Shown here: piece after piece, positions 1-7,947 of the stretch | Numbering within the stretch: the stretch's first letter is position 1 | How the letters are laid out: every line of letters starts with the position of its first letter | Assembly: GCA_040902925.1 (NCBI GenBank) | Contig: JBBDWJ010000318.1 | Location: 1 to 12,887 of the forward strand | Length of the DNA stretch: 12,887 nucleotides | Reading direction: 5' to 3' | Origin: JBBDWJ01 sp040902925 | GTDB lineage: Bacteria > Acidobacteriota > Terriglobia > Bryobacterales > UBA6623 | The notes under the pieces: model-generated | What the model saw: only the letters and a program-made list of their open reading frames with translations | Told to the model about the DNA's origin: nothing | The model's database searches: none | Program-made: the position numbers and the translations under genes

Positions 1-17
1 TCCGGCAGTATGCCGGA
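1..17. repeat. 7-bp stem hairpin at window edge
   Basis: TCCGGCA and TGCCGGA form a perfect 7-bp stem around a 3-base loop (GTA). It lies 44 bp downstream of the receptor stop codon and just beyond a second GC-rich hairpin at 35-53, so it may be a back-up transcription end or part of a bidirectional terminator with a convergent gene outside the window. No T-run follows it within the window. Confidence 0.5.
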
Positions 18-34
18 CCCGGTTTTGAAGTATA

Positions 35-53
35 GGGCGGCTCCTCGCCGCCC
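35..53 (-). terminator. GC-rich hairpin after TonB-dependent receptor, putative terminator
   Basis: Seven bases after the receptor stop codon, GGGCGGC and GCCGCCC form a perfect 7-bp stem around a 5-base loop. On the minus strand it is followed by TATACTTC, not a real T-tract, so termination would be of the weak or Rho-assisted type. The position directly after the stop and the second hairpin at 1-17 support a role in ending the transcript. Confidence 0.5.
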
Positions 54-60
54 GCCGTCC

Positions 61-3000
61 CTAGAACTGCAGCCGCAGTCCGAAGCGGATCTGGCGCTGG
101 TCCTGCTGAGCGCCGGTGACCCGCAGGAAATTGCCGCTGTTGATGTTGCTTCCCGGCTGCAGGAAGTGCGGCGTGTTGGTGAGGTTGAACGCCTCGGCGC
201 GGAACTCGAGCTCAAGGCGCTCCCGGATCGGGAATTTACGGAAGACACTGAAGTCCATGTTGAAGACTCCGGGCGACCGCATGGTATTCCGTCCGACCGT
301 GCCGAAGCGGACCTCGGTGACCGGCGCGAAGGCGGTCGAATCGTAGAAGTCCGCGCCCGAACCAATGCCACCGAGCTTTGCGACTTCGGACTTGATCTGG
401 TCGGCGGTCTGCGTGTTGCCTGGAGCATTGAGCGATGCTCCGGACGCGCCAACGGTGAAGCGGCGGCCCTGGAACATGGCGAGGACGCCGTTGATCTGCC
501 AGTCGCCCAGCAACCAGCGGCCCGCGCCATCGGTGGCGTACTTCTTGCCGCGCCCGAAGGGCAGCTCGTAGACGTACCCGAGTTGGAACACATGGTTCTG
601 GTCGAATCCGGCCCGCGCCCGGTTGCGGGGAAATTGCGAGGGGATGTTCCAGCTTACTCCCGTCCAGCCGTCGTCGTCGGTCAAGTTGATGGCCGTCGAG
701 TAAGTGTAGGCGCCCTTGATGGTGAGGCCATCGGCGGCGCGCCGGTTGATGGTGGTCTGAAGGGAGTGATAGTTCGTGCTGACGAATCCGTTCCAGGCGA
801 GGGTATCGACCGTGCGGCCGTAAGCTACGTTGAAGGGCCGGCCGGCCTGGCCACCGCCGGGTTCCGAGGCGTTGATGTTGAGGTCGGCGAAACTACGGAC
901 CGTCGCGGTGCCCACGTATCCGACCGAGCCGATAAAGTGGCCGGGCAGCTCGCTCTCCACGATGAAGTTCCAGGATTGGACATAGCCGCGATTGAGCTCG
1001 CGTCCAGAGATGGAGCGGTTGAGAGCGTTGGCCGGCAGCAGGGTTTCGCCCACGCCCGGGTCAGGACCGCTGAACTCGGGGATGCCTTGTTCGATCGGCC
1101 GGTAGGGCTGGAATCCGTTCTCACCCGGGAAATCCTGGGCGATGGTGAGCGGGTAGAAGCCGCGGAGCGGGCGGGCCAGCGGCATGGGGTTGTAAGTAAT
1201 GCCATAGCCGCTGCGAATGACCGTTTTGTCGGTGAGCTTGTAGGCCATGCCGATGCGGGGAGCGAACATCGCGTTGCTGGTCTTGATCCCAAGATCGCTG
1301 GGATTGCCGCCCGCGCCACCCAGGTGAACAATGTTGGTATCGGGGTCCCACCACTCGATGCCGCCGCGTCCGCCGCGGGTCATCATGGGGTACTTTTCCC
1401 AGCGCAAACCGAGGGTCATTGTGAGCTTTGGCGTTACCTGCCAGAGGTCGCGGATGTAGGTTCCAAGCTGCAGGTTGAAGGCGCTCATTTTTTCCCACTG
1501 CAGGCTCTTGCCCATGTTGGACGGCAAGCCCAGCAGAAAGGCCGCGTAGGAGTTGAACTGCGTCAGGCGCGGTGCGCCCGTGGCATTGAGGCCAGTGATG
1601 CCCTGGGCGAAATCGAACCCCCCGCGGGGGCCGCCGCCAAGCTCGGGCTGCCAGTGGTTGAGGTGATGCCGCAGACCCTGGAAGCCGAAACGGAGGTTGT
1701 GGCTGCCTTTGATGTAGCTGAAGTTCTGGTCAACGGTGAAGGTGGTGTCGTTGTAGAAATTCGGCTGCCAGCCCGAGGGATGTCCCAGGGTTTCGTACCC
1801 GGAAATGCCAAAACGCGGGATACCGCTTTGACGGATGTCGGGACCGTTGGTGCCGGGGATGCCGAGCACGTCCAACCCGAAATTGATGCCGGCGCTCTGA
1901 AATTCGCCGCTGTTGTTGCCGTGGCGCGTCCAACCGTAGGTGGAGTCCCAAAGGAAATTCGGGGAGAAGGTTTTCGTGACGCCGATGGTCGAGGTCTGGT
2001 CGAGCGTCGGGTTGCTGCCCGAAGCGTCGTTGCAGAGTCCCGGGCCTTGCGCTTCGTCGAACACGGCGAGGCAGGAAAAGAGGGCCTTCATGGCCGAGTA
2101 TTTGCCCCAGATGGAGAGCGAATCGCTCTTGTTCCAGTTGAACTTGGAGTCGAAGTTGTCGCGGTCGAGGTTCTGCGTGCCGGAGCGGCTGAAGTTCGCC
2201 GCGGTCCCGGGCAAGTTCGGCAGCGGAACAAGCGCCTGCATCTGGCGGGTGATGCTGCTTTGGCGAGCAAGCGGTACGACGTTGTTTTCGAATGGCGTGC
2301 GACCGCTGCCATTGAAGTTACCGGTCGTGGGGTCGAAAATCGTGGCGCCCAAACCGCTGAAGTCGCCTTCGCGCTGCGAAGCGGTCGCGACGGTCAGGTT
2401 GGTGCGCTCGAAACCGAGGCGCTCACGGAATCCTTCCCAGCCGCCGAAGAAGAACACTTTATTGCGGACGATGGGGCCGCCAACCGTGAAGCCGTCGACG
2501 TTCCGCGTCGAGCGCGGCTTTTCACCGGGGCTGAAGAAGTTTCGGGCCCGAATGCGCTGATTGTCGTGAAACGCGAAGGCCGACCCATGGAATTCATTCG
2601 TGCCGGATTTCGTGTTGACGGTGATGGCGGCGCCGCCGGCCATACCCTGCTCGGCGTCGAAATTGTTGGTCGAGATGTTGACGGTCTCAACCGTTTCCGC
2701 CGGAGAGATGTACTGCGCGTGGTGGGGCAGCCAGATGAAGATGCTGGCCGCGCCATCGACTTTGGTGATGTTGTTGTTGCGGTTGACGCCGTTTACGTTC
2801 GAGGAGAGAGCGCGCGCGGGCGAGCTGCCGGTGGAGTTCTGGAAGCGGGCTGGAGTAGCGCCGGGAACCAGGTTAATCAGGCTCTGGTAGTTGCGGTAGT
2901 TCGGCAGCGGCATGTTGGTGACCGCCTTGGAATCGAGTTCAGAGCTGACATCGGTTTTTTCGGTTTGGAGCGCGAGAGCGGCCGCTTCAACCGTAACGGT

Positions 3001-3372
3001 TTCGGTAACCGCGCCGACTTCGAGCATGACGTCGGTGCGGCGCACGGTATTGACCGAGACGGCGAGATTTTCCTGGGTGTAGGTGCGGAAGCCTTCTGCT
3101 TTGACCGTGAGGTCATAGTTGCCGGCAAGCACGTTCGTGAAGGTGTAGGTTCCCGCGGCACTGGAAACCGTTTCTTGAGACCGTGCTGTGCCGCGGTTGG
3201 CGATGCTGATTGCGGCATTGGGCACGACGGCGCCGGTGGAATCCTGAATCGTTCCCACCAGGGAGCCATAAAGGACTTGGGCGTTAGCCGCCGAAGTCGT
3301 CAAGGCAATCAGGCAGCCGGCAAGAAACAGGCCGGCCACCGAACGCCAAAAAAAGAGTTTTGTGTTACTCAT
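61..3372 (-). CDS. Oar-like TonB-dependent receptor with carboxypeptidase regulatory-like domain
   Basis: This 1103-residue protein has the layout of the large Oar/CarboxypepD_reg receptors that are expanded in Acidobacteriota. Residues 1-31 form a signal peptide ending ANA before Q32. Residues 33-120 are a carboxypeptidase-regulatory-like beta-sandwich (GTIQDSTGAVVPNA, GTYTFTNVLAGNYDLTV, KAEGF). About 140-255 is the plug domain (DVSSELDSKAVTNMPLPNYR, VDGAAS, TVNTKSGTNEFHG). The rest is a beta-barrel rich in aromatic-alternating strands, ending in a terminal phenylalanine (FGLRLQF) as expected for barrel assembly. The ATG is preceded by GGAG five bases upstream. Such receptors are assumed to import large or complex substrates, often glycans or peptides, using TonB energy; the substrate cannot be read here. 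No SusD partner or degradative enzyme is adjacent. An LAGC lipobox-like string at 17-20 lies inside the hydrophobic core, and I judge it fortuitous. Confidence 0.9.
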   Translation of the reverse strand: MSNTKLFFWRSVAGLFLAGCLIALTTSAANAQVLYGSLVGTIQDSTGAVVPNAAISIANRGTARSQETVSSAAGTYTFTNVLAGNYDLTVKAEGFRTYTQENLAVSVNTVRRTDVMLEVGAVTETVTVEAAALALQTEKTDVSSELDSKAVTNMPLPNYRNYQSLINLVPGATPARFQNSTGSSPARALSSNVNGVNRNNNITKVDGAASIFIWLPHHAQYISPAETVETVNISTNNFDAEQGMAGGAAITVNTKSGTNEFHGSAFAFHDNQRIRARNFFSPGEKPRSTRNVDGFTVGGPIVRNKVFFFGGWEGFRERLGFERTNLTVATASQREGDFSGLGATIFDPTTGNFNGSGRTPFENNVVPLARQSSITRQMQALVPLPNLPGTAANFSRSGTQNLDRDNFDSKFNWNKSDSLSIWGKYSAMKALFSCLAVFDEAQGPGLCNDASGSNPTLDQTSTIGVTKTFSPNFLWDSTYGWTRHGNNSGEFQSAGINFGLDVLGIPGTNGPDIRQSGIPRFGISGYETLGHPSGWQPNFYNDTTFTVDQNFSYIKGSHNLRFGFQGLRHHLNHWQPELGGGPRGGFDFAQGITGLNATGAPRLTQFNSYAAFLLGLPSNMGKSLQWEKMSAFNLQLGTYIRDLWQVTPKLTMTLGLRWEKYPMMTRGGRGGIEWWDPDTNIVHLGGAGGNPSDLGIKTSNAMFAPRIGMAYKLTDKTVIRSGYGITYNPMPLARPLRGFYPLTIAQDFPGENGFQPYRPIEQGIPEFSGPDPGVGETLLPANALNRSISGRELNRGYVQSWNFIVESELPGHFIGSVGYVGTATVRSFADLNINASEPGGGQAGRPFNVAYGRTVDTLAWNGFVSTNYHSLQTTINRRAADGLTIKGAYTYSTAINLTDDDGWTGVSWNIPSQFPRNRARAGFDQNHVFQLGYVYELPFGRGKKYATDGAGRWLLGDWQINGVLAMFQGRRFTVGASGASLNAPGNTQTADQIKSEVAKLGGIGSGADFYDSTAFAPVTEVRFGTVGRNTMRSPGVFNMDFSVFRKFPIRERLELEFRAEAFNLTNTPHFLQPGSNINSGNFLRVTGAQQDQRQIRFGLRLQF

Positions 3373-3418
3373 TAAATCTCCAAAACCGGAACTCTAAAGT
3401 TGTCTTCCAGATTCCGCC

Positions 3419-3449
3419 AGTATAGAACGCAGGTCGAAGGCGCCGCCAA
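3419..3449 (-). promoter_or_regulatory. possible sigma-70-type promoter for the receptor gene
   Basis: On the minus strand TATACT (3419-3424) resembles a -10 box, and TTGGCG (3444-3449) lies upstream with a 19-base spacer, longer than the usual 17. It sits about 47 bp ahead of the receptor ATG. The match is modest and the long spacer weakens it. Confidence 0.25.
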
Positions 3450-3788
3450 CGGCAAGAAGGGCCCAACGCTACAGCACGTTAGCCAGGATTTCCTTTTTGG
3501 ACCTGGCACGGCCACAGGCATACACCCGCGCCGCCCCGCAAATCGCGTCTTTTCGCGCTGAACGAGGTTTTGGAAAGCGCGGTCATGCCGCGCCTCCAGC
3601 AACTGAACCCTTCTGTAAAACGACCCTAGCTGTTCCAGGATTCATGCCCTGGACAATTTTTGAACCTGCGAGGTTATTACAACGAGGAGTGCTTTGCAGC
3701 AAGGCAAGACAGCATCCCCTTGCGCCTCTTGTCGCACGCCCGGAAAGCATGAGAGCTGAGAACACTCGGAGCACCTGAGAAGCCGAGC
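3425..3788. other. non-coding stretch upstream of the receptor, small hairpins only
   Basis: No convincing reading frame was found. Visible structure: GCCAGG/CCTGGC at 3482-3507; CGCGCT/AGCGCG at 3554-3581; and a tight GCGCGG-TCATG-CCGCGC hairpin at 3577-3593 that competes with the previous one. A weak minus-strand GG-N10-GC pattern at 3704-3717 could be read as a sigma-54 box, but it matches little beyond the invariant doublets. This is probably the long leader/promoter region of the receptor gene. Confidence 0.4.
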
Positions 3789-3990
3789 ATATACCTTGCC
3801 GAGAGGGAAGTCAATAGGTTGCAGAGGTAGCCAACGGTTACTGAAAACCGGGGGGCTACGAAGGGCTTATCCAGCTAAGGTTGCTTTTCTACGAGCCTGC
3901 TCGTGGAGGCCGCAAAGGTATATTTGCCTATGCGCGAATCCATGTCAGGGCGAATCGGCTAAGGGGCGAAGCGAGCTGCCCCGCCGACCC
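3789..3990 (+). ncRNA. candidate structured RNA of unknown class
   Basis: Several nested stems fall within 200 bases. ATATACCTT (3789-3797) pairs perfectly with AAGGTATAT (3915-3923) and encloses two hairpins. One is GTAGCC/GGCTAC (3827-3832/3854-3859) with an inner CGGTT/AACCG (3835-3839/3846-3850). The other is ACGAGC/GCTCGT (3891-3896/3899-3904). Downstream, GGG, TCGGC and GGGGC (3948-3967) pair in order with GCCCC, GCCGA and CCC (3978-3990), leaving one-sided purine-rich bulges (CGAA, TAA). The A/G-rich unpaired segments favour the plus strand as the RNA, but this is inference. I could not match it to RNase P, tmRNA, SRP, 6S, TPP, cobalamin, c-di-GMP or Moco motifs from memory. Acidobacterial orphan motifs such as Acido-1 were not testable. 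It could also be decayed mobile DNA. Confidence 0.35.
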
Positions 3991-4023
3991 GAGCGCTTCT
4001 GAAGGTTGCGCAAGCGACAGTCC

Positions 4024-4210
4024 GCTAGCCCGCATGTTTCACAAGGAGTCGGCTGCGAGGCGTGATAAGCCCGCGTCTACTGCGTTGCGCTCGCTTGCCG
4101 TGCTCACCGTACTGTTTAAGTACGCCTCCGCGCGCCAAGCTTCGTGCGCCTTGTATCCACGGGCTTCTGACGCCTCTCGCTGCGGCCCCTTGTGAAACAT
4201 GCGGGCTAGC
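4024..4210. mobile_element. 187-bp MITE-like inverted-repeat element
   Basis: The ends are perfect 23-bp inverted repeats (4024-4046 and 4188-4210), each starting GCTAGCCCGCATGTTTCACA when read inward. Imperfect complementarity continues inward through most of the element (for example AAGCCCG in both arms, 4069-4075 and the complement near 4160-4166) to a central CGTACT-GTTTA-AGTACG hairpin, so one strand can fold into a single long stem-loop. It carries no transposase. GTCC occurs at 4020-4023 and 4212-4215 and may be a short target duplication, offset by one base from the right end. The right terminus lies inside the 3' end of the permease gene and provides its TAG stop. It is most likely a non-autonomous transposable or REP-like element. 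Confidence 0.7.
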
Positions 4211-5387
4211 CGTCCAATCGCACCGCTCCGCGCCGGATCAGGTGGAAGCACAGGACGCCAACGCCCAACCCGAGCAGGTAGCCGTAGGGCAGGGAACTGG
4301 CGATCAAGCCCACCAGCACGGCGAGTACAAAATCAGCCCGCCGAGCCGTCAGGTCGCGCAGCAGCGCCAGCAGCGCCAGGCCTTCAAACAACAGCAGCAC
4401 GCCGAGAATCGGCATCGGGAACACACGGATCACGGTCTCCGAGCCAGGGCCAAAAAACAATCCCAGCGCCAAATAGAACGCGCCATAGAGGATGACCGAG
4501 CCGCCCGTTCGCCCGCCAAAAGTATAGTGGCCGGCCATGCCGCCCGAGCCGTGGCAAACGGGAATCCCGCTGATAAACGGATTTACAAGATTCATCAATG
4601 AGTACGTGAATCCAATCTGTTTCGCCGTAATGCCTCGCGCCGGAAATAAGTCCTCCGCGAGCTGGCGCGTCGCGAGCACGGAGTTGCCGATCGACAAAGG
4701 AATCTGCGGCAGCGCCAGCACCAGGAAGCCGGTCCAGATGTCGCTCGTCGTCGGGACGTTCCACTTTGGCAGGTGGAAGCCGAACGATTGGAATAGCGTC
4801 GAGCCGTCGACCTGAAACGTAAGAGCGTAGACGATGCCCAGGCCAATCACGACAACCGCCGCAGGCACCTTTTTACGCCCGATGAGCAGCAGCGTCAGAA
4901 GAAAGCCCACGGCGGCAAGCCATAAACCCGGCGGGCCGTCGCGCTGCATATAGTCGCCGAGCGCAATGCCGGAAAGCTGCAACCCCAAGCCGCATTGAAT
5001 CCCGCGCACCACCGGTTTCGGCACGACACGGTTGATCCATTCGATGAGCCCGGTCACCGAGATGATGAGCATGCAGACGCCAATCGCAAGGCCGCCGCCG
5101 TGGAGCATCGCCGCGGGCAATTGCTGGGCGATGACCAGTGCGGCCATCGCCTTGAGCGGCTGCACCGGCATCGGCATGCGATAGCGTAGGGCGGTAAGAA
5201 TCTGCATCAGCCCGAAAGCGGTGAGCACGCTGGCGGCGTCGAGACCGGCCGCCAGAATCATGCCAACGACAAGGGGAAGATCGGTGCCCAGATCGCCGAA
5301 AGCGCCCGACAGCTCATTGCGATTGAAGCGGATGGCGTCGTCGCGCTGGGCGTCCGATGCCGTGGCTGTGGAAGGACTGAACTGCAA
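4206..5387 (-). CDS. MOT1-type putative sulfate/molybdate permease
   Basis: This 393-residue multipass membrane protein matches the MOT1 family (MFS_MOT1, related to SulP anion carriers), which moves molybdate or sulfate across membranes. Family hallmarks are FNRNELSGAFGDLGTDLP (about 21-38), MPVQPLKAMAALV (73-85), QIPLSIGNSVLAT (228-240) and PVCHGSGGMAGHY with FGGRTGG (276-296). Roughly ten hydrophobic segments are visible. The only usable start in frame is TTG at 5387: upstream the frame reaches the TAG of the preceding ADOP gene without an ATG or GTG. The TTG has no clear Shine-Dalgarno, and a CCGTTA/TAACGG hairpin (5390-5404) sits right before it, so expression may depend on coupling to the gene upstream. 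The final residues LDG and the TAG come from the edge of the inverted-repeat element. Without it the frame would run roughly 20 residues further. Anion specificity is not decidable from sequence. Confidence 0.85.
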   Translation of the reverse strand: MQFSPSTATASDAQRDDAIRFNRNELSGAFGDLGTDLPLVVGMILAAGLDAASVLTAFGLMQILTALRYRMPMPVQPLKAMAALVIAQQLPAAMLHGGGLAIGVCMLIISVTGLIEWINRVVPKPVVRGIQCGLGLQLSGIALGDYMQRDGPPGLWLAAVGFLLTLLLIGRKKVPAAVVVIGLGIVYALTFQVDGSTLFQSFGFHLPKWNVPTTSDIWTGFLVLALPQIPLSIGNSVLATRQLAEDLFPARGITAKQIGFTYSLMNLVNPFISGIPVCHGSGGMAGHYTFGGRTGGSVILYGAFYLALGLFFGPGSETVIRVFPMPILGVLLLFEGLALLALLRDLTARRADFVLAVLVGLIASSLPYGYLLGLGVGVLCFHLIRRGAVRLDG

Positions 5388-5389
5388 GG

Positions 5390-5404
5390 CCGTTATTGTA
5401 ACGG
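5390..5404 (-). promoter_or_regulatory. small hairpin before the permease TTG start
   Basis: CCGTTA and TAACGG form a perfect 6-bp stem with a 3-base loop, two bases upstream of the TTG codon, occupying the position where a ribosome-binding site is expected. It could limit independent initiation or be chance. Confidence 0.25.
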
Positions 5405-5444
5405 TTCGGGCGAGCGCGTCACAGCTAACGCACTCGACTGTCCG

Positions 5445-7882
5445 CTACTCGTGCCGCAGCGCCGTGATCGGATCCAAACGCGCGGCGCGCCGGGCCGGCC
5501 AAAAGCAAGCCTGCAACCCCGCCACCAGAAGAAGCAGCGATACCACAAGGAACGAAAGCGGGTCGAAGGGCGACACTCGCCAGATCTGCTCGGCAAGCAG
5601 GCGCGTGGTGGCGAATGCTCCCACCAGCCCCAACGCGATCCCGGCGAGCAGCAGCTTCAAAGCGTTTCCCATCACCATCCCGGCGATGTTTCCAAAACCC
5701 GCGCCGAGAGCGATGCGAATTCCGATTTCCTGCGTCTGGTCGGCGACGGCTTTCGAGATCACTCCGTAAACGCCGATCAAAGCCAGCGCCAGCCCCAGCG
5801 CGGCAAATACGGAAAACAATACGAGGTTAAATCGCCGCCTCGAAAAGATGAGCTCATCGAGCGCGCTTTCGAGTGATCGCACTTGCATCACCGGCTGGCT
5901 GGCGTCCACCGCGTAAACCTGGTCTCGCACGGCGTTGATCAACGTCACGGGGTCGGCTTGTGTTTTGACCAACAGCATGTCCGACAGGGCCGCGATTGTA
6001 TACGGGACATAAATCTCCGGAATCATCTCATCCGGCCGATTGCTGTTCGGCACATCTTCGACGACGCCGATCACCTCGAACGCGTCGTCGGCCATGTTGA
6101 GCGGCGCCGCGCGCACACGCGGGATGCGCACGACAGACCCTAGCGCGTTGCGCCCGCCGAGATAGCGGCCCACGAACGATTCGTTGACAAGCGCGAGCTG
6201 CCGCCGGGCGGTAATTTCCTGTTCGCTGAATCCGCGGCCGGTGAGCAGCGCGATGCCGAAGGTGTCCGGGTAGCTTTCGTTGATCTGGTGGAGTTGCACC
6301 GAACGTTGATCGGCGGCGGCGCTGCCATCGACCTCCACGTTGACGTTCCAGTTGCCCATCGGGTGCATCCAGGTATTGACGGCCGCGACGCTAACGCCGG
6401 GAATGGCCGTGACGCGTCCGAGCAGTTCCTGCAGGAACGCGTTGCGCTGCGCTGCCTCCGGGTAGCGCTGCTCGGACAGCGGGATGCGCATCGTCAGAAT
6501 GCGTTCGGGCTGGAAGCCGAGGTCGACGTTCTGCATCGCGATCAACGTCCAAATCATCAAGCTTGCGCCGACCAGCAGCATGAGCGATAGCGCGACTTCG
6601 CCGACCACCATCCCGTGGCGCAAAATCTTCTGGCGAAGACTGCTGCTCACGCTGCGCCCGGCTTGCTTCAACGGTTCGGCGAGATTACCGGAGCAAGCGT
6701 GAAACGCGGGGGCGAGCCCAAACAGCAACGCTGTGAAGATCGAAACGGCCAGCGTGAAGGCAAGCACCGGCAGATTGATGGCGACTTCGGATTCGTCGGG
6801 AATGGTGCCGGGAGGCACGAGGGCCAGAATAACATCGAGGCCAATGAAGGCCAGCGCAACGCCGCAGGCCGCTCCGGCGAGAGCGAGGACCAGACTTTCG
6901 GTCAGCAGTAGACGCGCCAGGCGAAGCCGGCCGGCCCCGAGCGCCGCGCGCAACGCGATTTCCTTCTGGCGCGAGGCGGCGCGCGACAGCAGCAGATTCG
7001 AGACGTTAGCGCAGGCGATCAACAGCAGCAGTCCGACGGCCCCTAAAAGAATCCAGAGCGCTTGACGAATGCTGCTCGGAAAAGTCTCTTTGAACGACAG
7101 CAGCCCGGCACGCCATTGCTCGGGGAACTGTCCGGGTTCGCGCGCGGCGAGGTCGGCGACGATCGGCTGCAGGTCGGCTTCCGCGTGCGCCTCGGTGATG
7201 CCGGGTTTCAAGCGGCCGAGCACATGAACGCTTTGGACGCCTTCAACGATCTGGCCGCGGCGGAAGACAATCGGCAGATAGACGTCGGCGCCGCGCCACA
7301 TGAAGCGCGGCGGCATGACGCCGATGACCGTGCGGATGCGGCCGTTGAGATTAAGCTCGGTGCCCCCGGCCTTGGGATCGCCGCCGAACTGCCGTTGGAA
7401 GAATTTGTAGCCGAGCACGGCGACGGCCGGCGCGTCATCGGCGCCATCGGCGGGAGCGATCGCGCGGCCGTAGAGCGGCGGCACCCTCATGACGGGAAAA
7501 GTATTCGTGGTGACGTAGTTGCCGCGCAAGCGTTGCGGCTCGCCGCTGCTGGTCCAAAGGACGTCGCTGATCGTCGAGGCGACAACGCCCTCGAAGATCG
7601 TAGTGCGTTCGGCGAACTCCAGATACTGATCGGTCGAGTAGTAAGTGCGCCCGAAGCGCGCGCCGGGCTCCTGCACGCGAATGCTCATCAGCGAGTCGAC
7701 GTCTTTGTAGGGAAACGGATCGAGGATCACGCCGTGGACGACGCTGAAGATCGCGGTGGTGCCATGATGCCCAGCGCCAGAGACAGTACGGCGATCGCCG
7801 CGAAGCCGGGGTTCTGAGTAAGATTGCGGAGACCAAAGCGGACATCCTGCAAAAATTCATCTAGCCAGCGGAGTCGGGTCAT
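5445..7882 (-). pseudogene. ADOP-family MacB-like permease, frameshifted near the N terminus
   Basis: The gene starts at ATG 7882 (GGAGAA five bases upstream) with MTRLRWLDEFLQDVRFGLRN and the ADOP leader motif (NPGFAAIAVLSLALGI). The frame is lost near 7764 and continues in another frame as TTAIFSVVHGVILDPFPYKD to the TAG at 5445. Adding one base between codons 39 and 41 restores the usual GI-GxxTAIFS spacing and gives 812 residues. The restored protein has a first MacB-type periplasmic domain (about 60-265), an FtsX core (275-400; ACANVSNLLLSRAASRQKEI), a second periplasmic domain (about 430-680) and a C-terminal FtsX core (about 685-812; IGVYGVISKAVADQTQEIGI, ending DPITALRHE). ADOPs are MacB-like permeases lacking a linked ATPase; their substrate is unknown. 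The downstream part could start at GTG 7730 but would lack the first membrane helix. Real mutation or sequence error are both possible. Confidence 0.85.
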
Positions 7883-7894
7883 GGCAGTTCTCCA

Positions 7895-7944
7895 GTGGCA
7901 CAGACAATCCTGTCTGTGCGCATAGGCAAGATTGCCTGTGCCAC
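7895..7944. repeat. 50-bp double-hairpin palindromic repeat between the ADOP genes
   Basis: The ends GTGGCACAG and CTGTGCCAC are a perfect 9-bp inverted pair. Inside are two 22-bp palindromic units in tandem: GCACAGACA-ATCC-TGTCTGTGC (7898-7919) and GCATAGGCA-AGAT-TGCCTGTGC (7920-7941), the latter with one mismatch. The element begins three bases after the TAG of the upstream ADOP gene and ends before the Shine-Dalgarno of the next. A related copy lies at 10432-10494. It resembles REP/BIME-type intergenic repeats. Confidence 0.8.
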
Positions 7945-7947
7945 GCG

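Noticed and set aside
15..20. Nothing beyond the hairpins at the left edge, such as the start of a neighbouring gene
   Set aside because: Too little sequence is present, and no coding signal can be assigned to bases 1-60.
3312..3323. Lipobox (LAGC) suggesting the receptor is a lipoprotein
   Set aside because: The cysteine is in the middle of the hydrophobic core, and a better signal peptidase I site (ANA before Q) follows. TonB-dependent barrels are not lipoproteins.
10..3375. 1121-codon open frame on the plus strand opposite the receptor gene
   Set aside because: It mirrors the receptor almost end to end and arises from GC-rich codon use on the minus strand. Its translation has no recognisable domain, signal peptide or ribosome site, whereas the minus strand gives a full receptor.
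3457..3472. Sigma-54-like box (GGGCCCTTCTTGCC) upstream of the receptor
   Set aside because: The GG and GC doublets are nine rather than ten bases apart, a spacing not tolerated by sigma-54.
3789..4023. Known riboswitch (Moco, cobalamin, c-di-GMP) controlling the molybdate/sulfate permease
   Set aside because: The region is downstream of the permease, not upstream, and the conserved cores of those riboswitches are not present.
4024..4210. CRISPR or attachment site
   Set aside because: There are no regularly spaced direct repeats and no integrase or cas gene; the symmetry is inverted, as in MITE or REP elements.
7760..7768. Programmed ribosomal frameshift in the ADOP gene
   Set aside because: There is no slippery heptamer or internal Shine-Dalgarno at the junction, and ADOP homologues are read in one frame.
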